Source of the DNA: DASXHY01 sp035552155
GTDB lineage: Bacteria > Verrucomicrobiota > Verrucomicrobiia > Limisphaerales > DASXHY01
Assembly: GCA_035552155.1 (NCBI GenBank)
Contig: DASZLX010000051.1
Span: forward strand, 31,086-95,085
DNA length: 64,000 nt
Direction: 5' to 3'
The notes under the pieces were generated by a model. That model was not told where the DNA came from. It made no database searches and worked only from the letters and a program-made list of their open reading frames with translations. Made by a program: the position numbers and the translations under genes. Below are positions 38,009-46,680 of this stretch, one piece after another. Numbering within the stretch: position 1 is the first letter of the stretch; every line of letters begins with the position of its first letter.

Positions 38009-39034
38009 ATGCAATCCAGTTATCTCAAGGCCGGAATCCGAAGCCTCATTCTGGCGGGCTTGACCCTGACCCTCGCCTTGCCGACGGCGGGGACATTTGC
38101 GGCGCCCGCGGCGGAAACATCCGGCAACCCGGTTTTCCCCGGCTGGTATGCGGATCCGGAAGCGGCGATTTTCGGCACGAATTACTGGATCTTTCCCACT
38201 TATTCCGCGCCGTACAACGAACAGGTTTTCTTCGACGCCTTCTCATCTCCCGATTTGGTGCATTGGACAAAACATCCGCATGTGCTGGAAGCGAAAGATG
38301 TCACGTGGGCGCACCGGGCGATGTGGGCGCCGTCGGTGGTGGAGAAAGGCGGCAAGTATTATTTCTTCTTTGGCGCGAACGACATCCAAAACAACCAGCA
38401 ACCCGGCGGGATCGGCGTGGCCGTCGCGGACCGGCCCGAAGGTCCGTATCGTGATTTGTTGGGCAAGCCTTTACTGGACCATTTTTACAATGGCGCCCAG
38501 CCGATCGACCAGTTCGCCTTTCATGATCCCAGCGGGCAATGGTTTCTCATCTACGGCGGTTGGAGGCATTGCAACATTGCGAAGCTGAAGCCGGATTTTA
38601 GTGGTTTCGACCCGCTGCCGGACGGCGAGACATTCAAAGAGATTACGCCGGAACGTTACGTCGAAGGTCCGTACATGATGGTTCGGAACGGCAAATATTA
38701 TCTGATGTGGTCGGAAGGCGGTTGGACGGGGCCGAATTATTCAGTGGCCTATGCGATCGCGGACTCGGCGATGGGTCCTTTCAAACGCATTGGAAAAATT
38801 CTGCAACAGGATCCCCAGGTCGCGACCGGGGCGGGACATCATTCCGTCTTCAAAGTTCCGGGGCAGGATAAATATTACATCGTGTATCATCGCCGTCCTT
38901 TGGGTGACAAGGAGGGAAACCACCGCGTGGTATGTGTCGATCGAATGGAGTTCGACGAGCAGGGCCTGATCAAACCGGTAAAGATCACATTCGAGGGCGT
39001 GTCCGCCGAACCCATTGCGGTGCCGAAATCGTAA
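38009..39034 (+). CDS. Secreted GH43-type glycosidase
   Basis: A 341-residue exported protein with the five-bladed propeller fold of GH43 (arabinofuranosidases, xylosidases, galactosidases). The start at 38009 gives a signal peptide (LILAGLTLTLALPTAGTFA); upstream in-frame codons overlap the GH2 gene and are hydrophilic. The three acidic residues of the family are visible in context: base in WYADPEAAIFG, the pKa-modulating Asp in FAFHDPSGQWFLIY, and the acid Glu in YVEGPYMMVRNGKYYLMWSEG. The gene lies 37 bp after the GH2 reading frame and 29 bp before the esterase, suggesting one operon. Exact sugar specificity is not visible. Confidence 0.9.
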   Translation: MQSSYLKAGIRSLILAGLTLTLALPTAGTFAAPAAETSGNPVFPGWYADPEAAIFGTNYWIFPTYSAPYNEQVFFDAFSSPDLVHWTKHPHVLEAKDVTWAHRAMWAPSVVEKGGKYYFFFGANDIQNNQQPGGIGVAVADRPEGPYRDLLGKPLLDHFYNGAQPIDQFAFHDPSGQWFLIYGGWRHCNIAKLKPDFSGFDPLPDGETFKEITPERYVEGPYMMVRNGKYYLMWSEGGWTGPNYSVAYAIADSAMGPFKRIGKILQQDPQVATGAGHHSVFKVPGQDKYYIVYHRRPLGDKEGNHRVVCVDRMEFDEQGLIKPVKITFEGVSAEPIAVPKS

Positions 39035-39063
39035 ACCCACCGTTGCTGAAACATTCCTAAAAT

Positions 39064-39804
39064 ATGAAACAACTACTGCTTCTCACGGCGTTGCTGGCGG
39101 CCGGTTTTCGTGCGCCGGCGCAATCCACCAATGTTGATTTGCCTTCGGGCTCGTTCCAATGGAACGTGCAGCACGAGGGAACGTTGAACTACCTGCAATA
39201 TCTTCCCAAGGACTACGACAAGCAGTCGGAAAAACGCTGGCCGCTGATGTTGTTTTTGCACGGGTCCGGGGAACGCGGTTCGGACGTCCAATTGGTGGCC
39301 AAGCACGGTCCCTTCAAGCTGGTGCGTGAAGGCCATGAGTTTCCGTTCATTATTATCGCTCCGCAGTGCCCGGCGAAGGAGCGCTGGCAGGTTGAGCCGC
39401 TGATGCAATTGGTGGCCGAGGCGGAAAAGAAGTTTCGCGTCGATCCTACCCGCATCTATGTGACCGGACTCAGCATGGGCGGATTCGGCACCTGGGCATT
39501 GGGCGTGAATCACCCGGAGAAATTCGCGGCCATCATTCCCATCTGTGGTGGCGGGGGCATCGGAGATTTCGTGATGTCGAGCATCGACCATCCGGAGTTG
39601 AAATCGCTGGCGGTGTGGGCCTTTCACGGGGCCAAGGATCCGACCGTGCCGGTTTCCGCATCACAGGAAGCGGTGGCGTTGTTGAAAGAAAAAGGTGTGC
39701 GAGAAGTAAAACTGACGATCTACCCCGAAGCGCTTCACGATTCCTGGACCCAGACGTATGAAAATCCGGAAATCTACGACTGGCTGCTGCAGCATCATCG
39801 TTAG
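39064..39804 (+). CDS. Secreted alpha/beta-hydrolase esterase
   Basis: A 246-residue exported alpha/beta-hydrolase of the polyhydroxybutyrate-depolymerase/feruloyl-esterase-like type (prolyl-oligopeptidase family S9-like). A signal peptide ends near APAQS. Oxyanion-side motif LFLHGSGERGSD, nucleophile elbow GLSMGG (Ser137), acid FHGAKDPTVP (Asp192) and His in EALHDSW (His225) make a complete catalytic triad. Such enzymes next to GH43 and GH2 genes commonly remove acyl groups (acetyl, feruloyl) from polysaccharides, and that is the inferred role here. It ends the + strand cluster and converges on the second GH92 gene with about 100 bp between stops. Confidence 0.87.
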   Translation: MKQLLLLTALLAAGFRAPAQSTNVDLPSGSFQWNVQHEGTLNYLQYLPKDYDKQSEKRWPLMLFLHGSGERGSDVQLVAKHGPFKLVREGHEFPFIIIAPQCPAKERWQVEPLMQLVAEAEKKFRVDPTRIYVTGLSMGGFGTWALGVNHPEKFAAIIPICGGGGIGDFVMSSIDHPELKSLAVWAFHGAKDPTVPVSASQEAVALLKEKGVREVKLTIYPEALHDSWTQTYENPEIYDWLLQHHR

Positions 39805-39908
39805 GCCGGCCCGCCGGTCCAAATAATAACTCCGTTCCGCGCGAGCTGGCGCTGGGCCGCCAAGGTCGCGCCTCCGCTCCTTTTAACGCCGCGCTGCCAT
39901 TTCTTTCT

Positions 39909-42260
39909 TTAAAAATTCCGAGGCGGAAGATCTTGCGGCGCCGAACCCCATTGTTCGTTTGGTTGGGGTCCCATCACCAGTTCCAGCGTTCCGCCGTTAA
40001 TTACCTCCGAATGCCGCAGCCACGCGCGCGTTAATGGCTTTCCATTCAACGTGGCCGATTGGACATACATATTTTGTGCGGAATTGTTCCGCGTGCGCAC
40101 CGTGAAAGTCTTGCCGGGATGATATTTGGGATCGAGCCGGAGGGTGACCTGGTCGAACAAGGGACTGCCGATCACGTAAATGCCGTCCACGGGTGAGACC
40201 GGATGAAATCCGATCGCGCTGAGAATATACCAGGCGGACATCTGGCCAACATCCTCATTGCCGCACAGTCCCTTCACCCCGGCGCCGTAGGCGTGGTCCA
40301 TGACAATCCGCGCCCATTTCTGCGAAAGCCACGGTTTGCCGGCATAGGTGAAAAGATACGCCGCGTGATGCACCGGCTCGTTCGAATGGTTGTAGTACTC
40401 GTTCCATTTGAAAGTGAGCGGCGTCTTTTCAAAGAAGTCCGTGAGATAGCGCACGAAATAGTCGTGCCCCATCAGGTCCATCAATCCCGCGACATCTTGC
40501 GGCACAAACCACCCCTGTTGATAAGGGTTGCTCTCGACGCAGCCTTGTCCCTCCGTGGTCGCACCGTGCCATTCGGTCCACGAACCATCCGCCTTGCGGG
40601 CGTGCATGTTGCCGACTTTGGGATCGTAGATGTTCCGGTAACTTTGCGAACGCAGCATCAACCGGCGGGCATCGCTGGTCTTCCCGAGTGCTTCCGCAAA
40701 TCTTCCCGCGCAATAATCAAAATAAGCATCCTCGAGCGTCACGGAAATGCTGTCCGGCGCGAAACCGAGCCGCCGGTAATCGGGGCGATGATTGCCATTA
40801 TCGCGGTCGAGTTCGACGGATTTACGGCAGAGTTCGTAGGCCTCGTTGACGTCGTAGCCGCGAATCCCTTTCAAGTAGGCATCCGTAAAGACGGACACGG
40901 CCGGATCGCCGATCATGCAGCCGGATTCCGACGCCAAAATTTCCCATCGCGCCAGATAGCCGTTGCCGCTCAACTGTGCCTGCTGCATCAGCGAGTTCAC
41001 GGTGTCGTTGACGACGTCCGGCCGGATGATCGTCAATAATGGATACTGACTGCGGAAGACGTCCCAACCGCTAAAGATGGTGCGGTACGTAAAGTTTTCG
41101 GCGCGATGTATCTTGCCGTCCGAGCCTGTGTAATCGCCGTTCACATCGGAATAGGCGCGCGGATCCAGCATGGCGTGATACAACGCCGTCGCAAAGGCTT
41201 CGCGTTGGACGGGCGTGCCGCCCTGCGTCTGAATGCCTGCAAAGGCGTCCTTCCACAGATTTTTGGCATGCTCATGAATGCTGTCGAAATCCCAACCGGG
41301 AATATCGTGTTCCAGGTTTTGCTTCGCGCCGTCGAGGCTCGCAAACGAAATGCCGGTCTTGAGCGACACCTGCTGGCCGTCGCGGCTGGCAAACTCAAAA
41401 TAAAATCCCAGGTGATCGCCTTCCATTTCGCGGCAGCCGGCGGTCACTTTCGCGGCGGCCACGACATCCCGATAGCGCTGACTTTCGATGTCTTCACGCT
41501 TGCGGGACCAGTCCTTGGGAATGGCGGCGGACCAGACACCGCAATTCGTGATGGGCTGGCTGCATTCGGCGTAGAAATAGACGGTGTAATCGGCCTTGCC
41601 AACGCCGTCGCCCCAACCGCCGCCCGCGGGCGGACATTTCATCCAGCCTTGAATGGTGTGATCGTCCACCACTTTGACATACTGGCGCGTCGAAGTGCCG
41701 CCGATGCGGCGGGCGAGATCGATTTGAATGCGCGATTGGTCGGACTGGGGAAAAGTGAATCGCAGGATTCCCGCGTGAGGCGCGGCCGTGGCTTCAGTGC
41801 GAATGTGATAGTCGTCCAGCGTGACGGCGTAATACCCCGCTTGGGAAATCTCGGTGTCATGCCGAAAGCGCGAGCGATAGCCATCCTCCGAGCCATTCAC
41901 ACCGCGTTCGGTTTTAAGCGGCCCTGTCGTGGGCATCACGAGGAAGTTACCGAGATCGCCGTACCAACCGACCCCGCTCATGTGCGTGAAACTGAAACCT
42001 TCGATCGATTTATGTTCGTAGGAATAACCCGAACCGTTGTCGCCTCCGGTGATGGTATCCGGACTCAATTGCACTAGGCCGAAGGGTGTGGCGGCGCCGG
42101 GGAAGGTTTTGCCTTCCCCATATTCAACACTGGTGCTGGCGCCGATCATGGGATTTACCGCGTCCACCAGCGAATCGGCAAAAAGAGGCGGACTGAAGCT
42201 CGCCGCCATCAGGAGAAGCCCCAGCAACGGGAAACGATGGAATCGTCCGGAAAATTTCAT
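39909..42260 (-). CDS. GH92 alpha-mannosidase (second copy)
   Basis: A 783-residue exported GH92 enzyme with signal peptide (FPLLGLLLMAASFSPPLFA). Landmarks: NPMIGASTSVEYGEGKTFPGAATPFG at the mature N-terminus (in two short runs, NPMIGAS and FPGAATPFG), GYSYEHKSIEGFSFTHMSG, FSGWDVFRSQYPLL, SNEPVHHAAYLFTYAGKPW, and GNEDVGQMSAWYILSAIGFH. The segment equivalent to EGNAWQW of the first copy reads ESNPYQQGWFVPQDV, and GDDD is GNED here, so the two GH92 enzymes are distant paralogs and probably differ in linkage specificity. Its start codon overlaps the stop of the SGNH gene in ATGA fashion, so translation of the two is coupled. It is transcribed away from the kinase/regulator pair at 43747. Confidence 0.94.
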   Translation of the reverse strand: MKFSGRFHRFPLLGLLLMAASFSPPLFADSLVDAVNPMIGASTSVEYGEGKTFPGAATPFGLVQLSPDTITGGDNGSGYSYEHKSIEGFSFTHMSGVGWYGDLGNFLVMPTTGPLKTERGVNGSEDGYRSRFRHDTEISQAGYYAVTLDDYHIRTEATAAPHAGILRFTFPQSDQSRIQIDLARRIGGTSTRQYVKVVDDHTIQGWMKCPPAGGGWGDGVGKADYTVYFYAECSQPITNCGVWSAAIPKDWSRKREDIESQRYRDVVAAAKVTAGCREMEGDHLGFYFEFASRDGQQVSLKTGISFASLDGAKQNLEHDIPGWDFDSIHEHAKNLWKDAFAGIQTQGGTPVQREAFATALYHAMLDPRAYSDVNGDYTGSDGKIHRAENFTYRTIFSGWDVFRSQYPLLTIIRPDVVNDTVNSLMQQAQLSGNGYLARWEILASESGCMIGDPAVSVFTDAYLKGIRGYDVNEAYELCRKSVELDRDNGNHRPDYRRLGFAPDSISVTLEDAYFDYCAGRFAEALGKTSDARRLMLRSQSYRNIYDPKVGNMHARKADGSWTEWHGATTEGQGCVESNPYQQGWFVPQDVAGLMDLMGHDYFVRYLTDFFEKTPLTFKWNEYYNHSNEPVHHAAYLFTYAGKPWLSQKWARIVMDHAYGAGVKGLCGNEDVGQMSAWYILSAIGFHPVSPVDGIYVIGSPLFDQVTLRLDPKYHPGKTFTVRTRNNSAQNMYVQSATLNGKPLTRAWLRHSEVINGGTLELVMGPQPNEQWGSAPQDLPPRNF

Positions 42261-43609
42261 TCAGCGCTAATTTTTAAAGTATAGGTGACCGGCGCATAGG
42301 CGGCGCGCACCACGGCCTCGAGGGCGGCGTGCTCTTTTTCCGTATCTTTTACCACGCGGTCGGTTTGGGCCGTGATTTCCGCCATCGTGGCATCGGCTTT
42401 TGACGGGCGAAAGAGGTTTTTCACCTGGCGGGTTTCAAATTCCTGCTTGTCGTCGACCGCCGCATCAATCAGCGCAAACTTTGTGGAAAATGGATTCGCT
42501 GGAAATTCGGCGGCGAGGTTGATTCCGTGACGCAATTGTTCGCCGGTGAACACCGCGCTGTGAATGCCCCAGGCAACGCGATATTTCGGTTCGTTGGCGT
42601 CGTCCACGGTCAACATGAACCGATTCAATTCATCATTAAACGGCACCAACGTCATGCCGGAGCGGATGTTGTCGCTATTCGTGATGTTTTCCGTGCCGGT
42701 GGTGGGATACCAATTGGCGGCCAGGCCCATCGGCGCGCCCGAGCAGAACGGATAACGTTCGCTGCGAATGGTGAACTCACCATCGCGAGCTTTCAGCAGT
42801 GCATGCCCATCCGAAACCGTCATGGTGCCTTTATTCAGGTTCACTTTGAAACTCGCGATTTGGCCATCGATGCCGAGCGCTTTTAGAAACGCGTACGCCA
42901 TGACCGTGTGGCCGGCCCAATTGGGATGCACGCCGTCGCCTCCGGACAGCTTATAATTCGGGCCATACTTTTGCTCGGAGAGATAAGTGGCTTGCAACAT
43001 CGGCCAAAACACGTCCGCGAAGGCAACTTTTTCATCTTGCGCCACGGTGATTCCGATATTCCGCAATTCGCAGAGATTGTGATTAAGCGCATCGCTGGTG
43101 GCGCCGGCCTGCCACCAGGTCCGCTCGCCCACGCAACCCGATGAGCCTTGAACGACGCGCACGCCGTGTGACTTGAACGCTTCCACCACCGCGCGGGAAT
43201 ATTTCTCGTAGGTGTCCCCGATGCGCTGTTCATACGGGCGATATTCGTGGTCATTCATTCCGTAACAGGTCGTGGCGATGGTCGGTTCAAAGCGCAGGCA
43301 ATCATTGGTCATTCGCTTGAGGAATCCGTCCGCGCGTTCACCGCCCCATCCGAATTGCCGGACCGAAACTTTCAACTGCGGCATGCAGGCGGTCAGGTAA
43401 TCCTCGATGATTCGCGAATAGATTTTCTGTTCGGTGATGGAATCGCCACAAATGGCGAGACGATCTCCTTTTTTCAGCAGCAGCGTGGCCGTGACGGGAG
43501 CCGGCGTGGGATGATAGCTCGCCAAAGGCGAATTGGCGGCCTCGTTTTTCGCGAATGTAACCAGGCTTGAGCCAGAGATAAATGTGATCAGAAGCAGAAT
43601 CTTGCGCAT
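42257..43609 (-). CDS. Secreted SGNH/GDSL hydrolase
   Basis: A 450-residue exported hydrolase. The start at 43609 was chosen because it gives a signal peptide (ILLLITFISGSSLVTFA); the longer reading to 43801 runs into the opposite kinase gene. SGNH blocks: ICGDSITE (nucleophile Ser57), GWGGERADG, TCYGMNDHEYRP (Asn), and GGDGVHPNWAGH (Asp/His). A 150-residue C-terminal extension follows the catalytic domain. Members act as carbohydrate acetyl-esterases or lipases; association with GH92 favours deacylation of a glycan, which is inference. It is the first gene of a two-gene operon with GH92 (4-bp overlap) and is divergent from the two-component system, 137 bp away. Confidence 0.88.
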   Translation of the reverse strand: MRKILLLITFISGSSLVTFAKNEAANSPLASYHPTPAPVTATLLLKKGDRLAICGDSITEQKIYSRIIEDYLTACMPQLKVSVRQFGWGGERADGFLKRMTNDCLRFEPTIATTCYGMNDHEYRPYEQRIGDTYEKYSRAVVEAFKSHGVRVVQGSSGCVGERTWWQAGATSDALNHNLCELRNIGITVAQDEKVAFADVFWPMLQATYLSEQKYGPNYKLSGGDGVHPNWAGHTVMAYAFLKALGIDGQIASFKVNLNKGTMTVSDGHALLKARDGEFTIRSERYPFCSGAPMGLAANWYPTTGTENITNSDNIRSGMTLVPFNDELNRFMLTVDDANEPKYRVAWGIHSAVFTGEQLRHGINLAAEFPANPFSTKFALIDAAVDDKQEFETRQVKNLFRPSKADATMAEITAQTDRVVKDTEKEHAALEAVVRAAYAPVTYTLKISAE

Positions 43610-43746
43610 GGTGCGGGCATTGTGAGGCGAAGGCGTAGCGAGTGTCGAGGGAGGGTGGTGCCAAAACTGCGGGGGTGAAGTGCCAGAGGACCTCAAACAT
43701 GCAGAATGAGCTTTTGCGCGCGTTGCGGCTGCGTTAAGGGATAGAC

Positions 43747-45114
43747 ATGCAACAGCGGATTGAATCGAACGCGGCCACCGCTGGAAATTGCAGTCGTTCA
43801 CCTATGATCGCCTCATTTGCTCCGAGCGTTTTACCGATGCCCGTGATCCGCACGCTTTGGCCGGCCATTTCAGCCGCGGATTCCGAATCCACGCGGCGGC
43901 GCAAGCTGGCCATCCGGGCGGGCCAATCGGCGATGGCCCTCATGATTCTCGCCGCATCGTTTGGCAGTTGGTTTGTTTCCCGTCGTAATTATTCGGCGTC
44001 GCAGGAAATTGCCCTGGGCGTGGCCGCGATTTTTTTCATCGGCTGGAACATTGTCGGCACCCGCGGAATCATTGGAATCATTCTGGCGGAGAGAGAACCT
44101 CCCGCGGCGGCGAGGCTGCCTCGTTGTGGCGCCGGGCCATATTTTCTTCTGCAAGTATTGGTGGCCGCGGGGCTCTACTGGATGGCGGATCACGGGCGAA
44201 TTCTGAATCTCATCTGGGTGCTGCTGCTGCCACCGGTGGCGTATGCGGTTTTTCTGCTGCGCTGGCGGGGGATCGCGACAGTTTCCGGTGGCATGATGGC
44301 GGTGTTTGTGGCGAGCGCGTGCCGTTGGAACGAGCCATCGGCCACGGTTTACGCGGCGGTGGCGTTTTCGTTTGCGATTCTTTTCACGATTGTATTCGCG
44401 CTGCTGGCGGTTTACTCGGAGCGCTCGCGCAGCCAGGTGCAGATATTGGCGGCGGAACTGGCGGCCGCGAACGATCGGTTGCGGGAATACGCGATGCAGG
44501 CGGAGGAACTGGCGGCGGCCCGCGAACGCAACCGGATCGCGCGCGAAATCCACGATAGCCTCGGACATTATCTCACCGTCGCGAATGTGCAGTTGAATGC
44601 CGCGAAGGCATTGTGGCCCGATCAGCCCGACCGCGCCTGGGAGGCCATTGGCAAAGCCCAGTCGCTGACGCGCGAAGGCTTGCAGGACGTGCGGCGTTCG
44701 GTGGCGTCGTTGCGCAGTTCGCCGCTGGAAAATAGCACGCTGCCGGAAGCAGTGCAGCATTTCGCCGAAAAGGCGACCACGACCGACTCCGTGACCACCG
44801 TGGCCATTCGCGGCCAACCGCGCCCGCTCACGCCTCAGGCCGAACTCTCGCTTTATCGGGCCGCGCAGGAAGGATTGACCAACGCCCGGCGGCATGCCAC
44901 GGCAACACAGATCCGCATGACGCTCGATTATACTATCGGCGATGTGGTGATGCTGTCGGTGGCCGATGACGGGCGCGGCGTGGCGGAGGAGTCCGTGCGG
45001 ACCGGGTTTGGATTGCTGGGCTTGCGCGAACGCGCGCAATTGCTCGGCGGGCGTTTTGGGATTGAAACCCGGCCGGGTGCGGGATTCACGCTTCACTTCG
45101 AGGTGCCGGGATGA
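43747..45114 (+). CDS. NarL/DegS-type sensor histidine kinase
   Basis: A 455-residue membrane kinase. The N-terminal half has several hydrophobic helices (MALMILAASFGSWFV, IALGVAAIFFIGW, YFLLQVLVAAGLYWM, LIWVLLLPPVAYAVFLL, ATVSGGMMAVFVASA, FSFAILFTIVFALLAVY) and no large periplasmic domain. A coiled coil precedes the HisKA_3 box RNRIAREIHDSLGHYL (His269), then an ATPase domain: LYRAAQEGLTNARRHA, ADDGRGV, GFGLLGLRERAQLLGG. It overlaps the response-regulator gene by 4 bp. Met20 (43804) or Met31 (43837) could be the real start. The signal sensed is unknown. Divergence from the SGNH-GH92 operon makes that operon a candidate target. Confidence 0.9.
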   Translation: MQQRIESNAATAGNCSRSPMIASFAPSVLPMPVIRTLWPAISAADSESTRRRKLAIRAGQSAMALMILAASFGSWFVSRRNYSASQEIALGVAAIFFIGWNIVGTRGIIGIILAEREPPAAARLPRCGAGPYFLLQVLVAAGLYWMADHGRILNLIWVLLLPPVAYAVFLLRWRGIATVSGGMMAVFVASACRWNEPSATVYAAVAFSFAILFTIVFALLAVYSERSRSQVQILAAELAAANDRLREYAMQAEELAAARERNRIAREIHDSLGHYLTVANVQLNAAKALWPDQPDRAWEAIGKAQSLTREGLQDVRRSVASLRSSPLENSTLPEAVQHFAEKATTTDSVTTVAIRGQPRPLTPQAELSLYRAAQEGLTNARRHATATQIRMTLDYTIGDVVMLSVADDGRGVAEESVRTGFGLLGLRERAQLLGGRFGIETRPGAGFTLHFEVPG

Positions 45115-45767
45115 AATCGATTCGCATTTTGATTGTGGATGATCAGCCGCTCTTTCGTGACGGATTGAGAACTGTGCTCTCGGCTGAGGCCGACCTGGAA
45201 GTTGTGGGCGAAGCCGGCAACGGCGAAGCGGCACTGACGGAAGCCCGCCGCCTGAATCCTCACGTGGTCTTGATGGACCTTCGGATGCCGGGGCTCGATG
45301 GAGTCCAAGCCACGCGCCGGATGCGCCTGCAAATGCCGTCCGTGGCCGTGCTGGTATTGACCACCTTTGATGACGACGAGCAGGTATTCGAAGCGTTGCG
45401 TTCCGGAGCGGCGGGTTATCTTCTTAAAGATGCCCCGCCGGAGAACATTGCCGAGGCCTGCCGTGCAGTGGCCCGAGGGGAGAGCGTGCTCCAGCCCTCG
45501 GTCGCCGCCAAAGTCCTGGCAGAATTCAATCGCTTGTCGCACACGGCTTTCAAATCGCTGAAACCGGCGCTCGTCGAACCGCTCTCGCAACGCGAACGAG
45601 AAGTTTTGCGTAAACTGACCGAGGGAATGTGCAACAAGGAAATTGGAACCGCTTTGTCGCTCTCGGAAGGCACAGTCAAAAATCACCTCACCAGTATTTT
45701 CGGCAAACTGGGCGTGCTGGATCGGACTCAGGCGGCATTAATGGCCCGCGAATACGGATTGGCGTGA
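45111..45767 (+). CDS. LuxR/NarL-family response regulator
   Basis: A 218-residue two-domain regulator. Receiver (1-122): acidic pair VDDQP near residue 9, acceptor VVLMDLRMPGLDG (Asp56), Thr/Lys switch residues in VLTTFDDDE and LLKDAPPE. C-terminal HTH (about 150-215): LSQREREVLRKLTEGMCNKEIGTALSLSEGTVKNHLTSIFGKLGV, present in full as the GerE/LuxR signature. The ATG lies inside the kinase stop (ATGA), so the pair is translationally coupled. A complete kinase/regulator system. About 0.9 kb of repeat-rich, gene-free DNA follows. Confidence 0.94.
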   Translation: MKSIRILIVDDQPLFRDGLRTVLSAEADLEVVGEAGNGEAALTEARRLNPHVVLMDLRMPGLDGVQATRRMRLQMPSVAVLVLTTFDDDEQVFEALRSGAAGYLLKDAPPENIAEACRAVARGESVLQPSVAAKVLAEFNRLSHTAFKSLKPALVEPLSQREREVLRKLTEGMCNKEIGTALSLSEGTVKNHLTSIFGKLGVLDRTQAALMAREYGLA

Positions 45768-45887
45768 AGCGTGATTAACTTTTAGCCGCGGCTCGTTATC
45801 TTTCGTCAACCACGGCAAAGGTCATGATTCAAGCCGCGGTGAAAGTAACCCGGGCTGAGGCATCCAATTTTTAGCACGACATTTCGT

Positions 45888-46136
45888 AGGGCGCATCTCA
45901 GTTTCTTGCAAGCGCGGGCTGCCGTTTGAATCCCGACGGGATTCCGGCCTTTAGCCCAAGGTTGCGACGAAGGAGCTACCTTGGGGGATGGATTTACAAT
46001 TCACAACCCCATCGGGGTTGCGGCTTGAATCAACGTTTTCCCATGGTAGCTCGTTCCTCGCAACCATGGGCTTTAATACACAATCCCTTTGGGATTGCCG
46101 CCTGCGGCTTTCGGTTGCAAGAAACTGAGATGCGCC
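45888..46136. mobile_element. Miniature inverted-repeat element with 22-bp TIRs and 9-bp target duplication
   Basis: Perfect 22-bp terminal inverted repeats, starting GGCGCATCTCAG at 45890-45911 and ending CTGAGATGCGCC at 46115-46136. The element is flanked by direct repeats ACATTTCGT (45879-45887 and 46137-46145). The related copy at 30 kb carries the uninterrupted equivalent of this site (complement ACGAAAGGT), i.e. an empty site. Interior: GC-rich palindromic bits such as AATCCCGACGGGATT, CCCCATCGGGG and ATCCCTTTGGGAT. A 76-codon reading frame inside (45926-46156) is an artefact of these repeats. No transposase is encoded, so it would need one in trans. Confidence 0.75.
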
Positions 46137-46192
46137 ACATTTCGTTGAGACGTTGAGATTTGGTTTGACCTGAGAATCATCACAATTAAAAT

Positions 46193-46230
46193 GGCCCTAC
46201 CCATTTGCCGCTCTACAAATGGGTAGGGCC
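46193..46230. repeat. Inverted repeat with 15-bp perfect arms (copy 2)
   Basis: GGCCCTACCCATTTG (46193-46207) and its exact reverse complement (46216-46230) enclose an 8-nt loop. Homologous to 30270-30308 in the opposite orientation; stem ends differ from that copy by paired (compensatory) changes. Confidence 0.75.
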
Positions 46231-46241
46231 GATATTTTAGT

Positions 46242-46455
46242 TTAGCGCGGTTTAGAAAATACTGTAGCCGTTTGGTTAGAGGAATTGAGAAAGCGGTTTT
46301 TTTGGTTTTTAGCTTCCGCCTTCGCCAAGGCTACGGCGGACACGTCGTTTCGGCTCAGTTACAGGGTTTTTCAAACCGGCTCCTTCGCCGAAGCCTCGCT
46401 AAAAACCAAAAATCCTCGCTCCAAATCGGCTACCGTATTTTTAAAACCGCTCTAA
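46242..46455. mobile_element. Fold-back (MITE-like) element of about 214 bp
   Basis: Ends form 29-bp imperfect terminal inverted repeats: 46242-46270 and 46427-46455, 25 of 29 positions pairing, with core GCGGTTT..AAAATAC.GTAGCCG. A second, inner pair includes TTTTTGGTTTTTAGC (near 46298-46312) and its reverse complement near 46398-46413, so almost the whole unit can fold on itself. It is absent from the homologous position of the 30-kb copy, where only AAAAACAGC separates the flanking blocks. No clear target duplication was found. The 68-codon frame inside (46272-46478) is not a gene. Confidence 0.6.
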
Positions 46456-46680
46456 GCCACAACATCTTGGATACTTGATGCCGGTTTTCGCACGGGCGAT
46501 TTCAAGGCTTCGGCAGGTTACCCCCGACTCCTCCGGCGCAATTCCCTGACTGAGTTCCCTGACTCAATAAGACTCAATAAATTTTTCGTTGGAATCTTGG
46601 GACCTTAAATGCGTCAGCCTGCGTCAAAAATGACTTCCGTCACTTTCCTTTACGTTAGCTGAAATGATAGTTTGTCGGGG

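Larger units (their letters stand above)
45852..46620 (-). repeat. Dispersed palindromic repeat, copy 2, interrupted by two insertions
   Basis: This fills most of a 913-bp gene-free stretch (45768-46680). Read on the - strand it matches the 30159-30425 element block by block: AGGCTGACGC, then AACCTGC..AAGC, CGTGCGAA.ACCGG, CAAGTATCCAAGATG, GTGGCTTA, the 15-bp inverted repeat, ATTTTAATT, TGATGATTCT, CTCAACG, then GTCGTGCT and GGATGCCTCAGC. The match is broken by a TIR element with target duplication (45888-46136) and a fold-back element (46242-46455), and by about 80 bp of extra sequence with small tandem duplications (TTCCCTGACT, GACTCAATAA) near 46541-46580. 45768-45851 and 46621-46680 show nothing recognisable. 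No gene is supported here. Confidence 0.65.

Noticed and set aside
41106..42077. 323-codon + strand frame
   Set aside because: Antisense to the second GH92 gene; shadow.
45926..46156. 76-codon frame translating as NPDGIPAFSP...
   Set aside because: Lies within the TIR element and its translation comes from short palindromic repeats; not a protein gene.
46272..46478. 68-codon frame in the fold-back element
   Set aside because: Completely inside the inverted-repeat structure and crosses its edge; no coding signature.
45768..46680. CRISPR array or tRNA genes in the gene-free, palindrome-rich stretch
   Set aside because: Repeats are not evenly spaced direct repeats with unique spacers, and no cloverleaf with a T-arm was found; the structure fits nested inverted-repeat elements.
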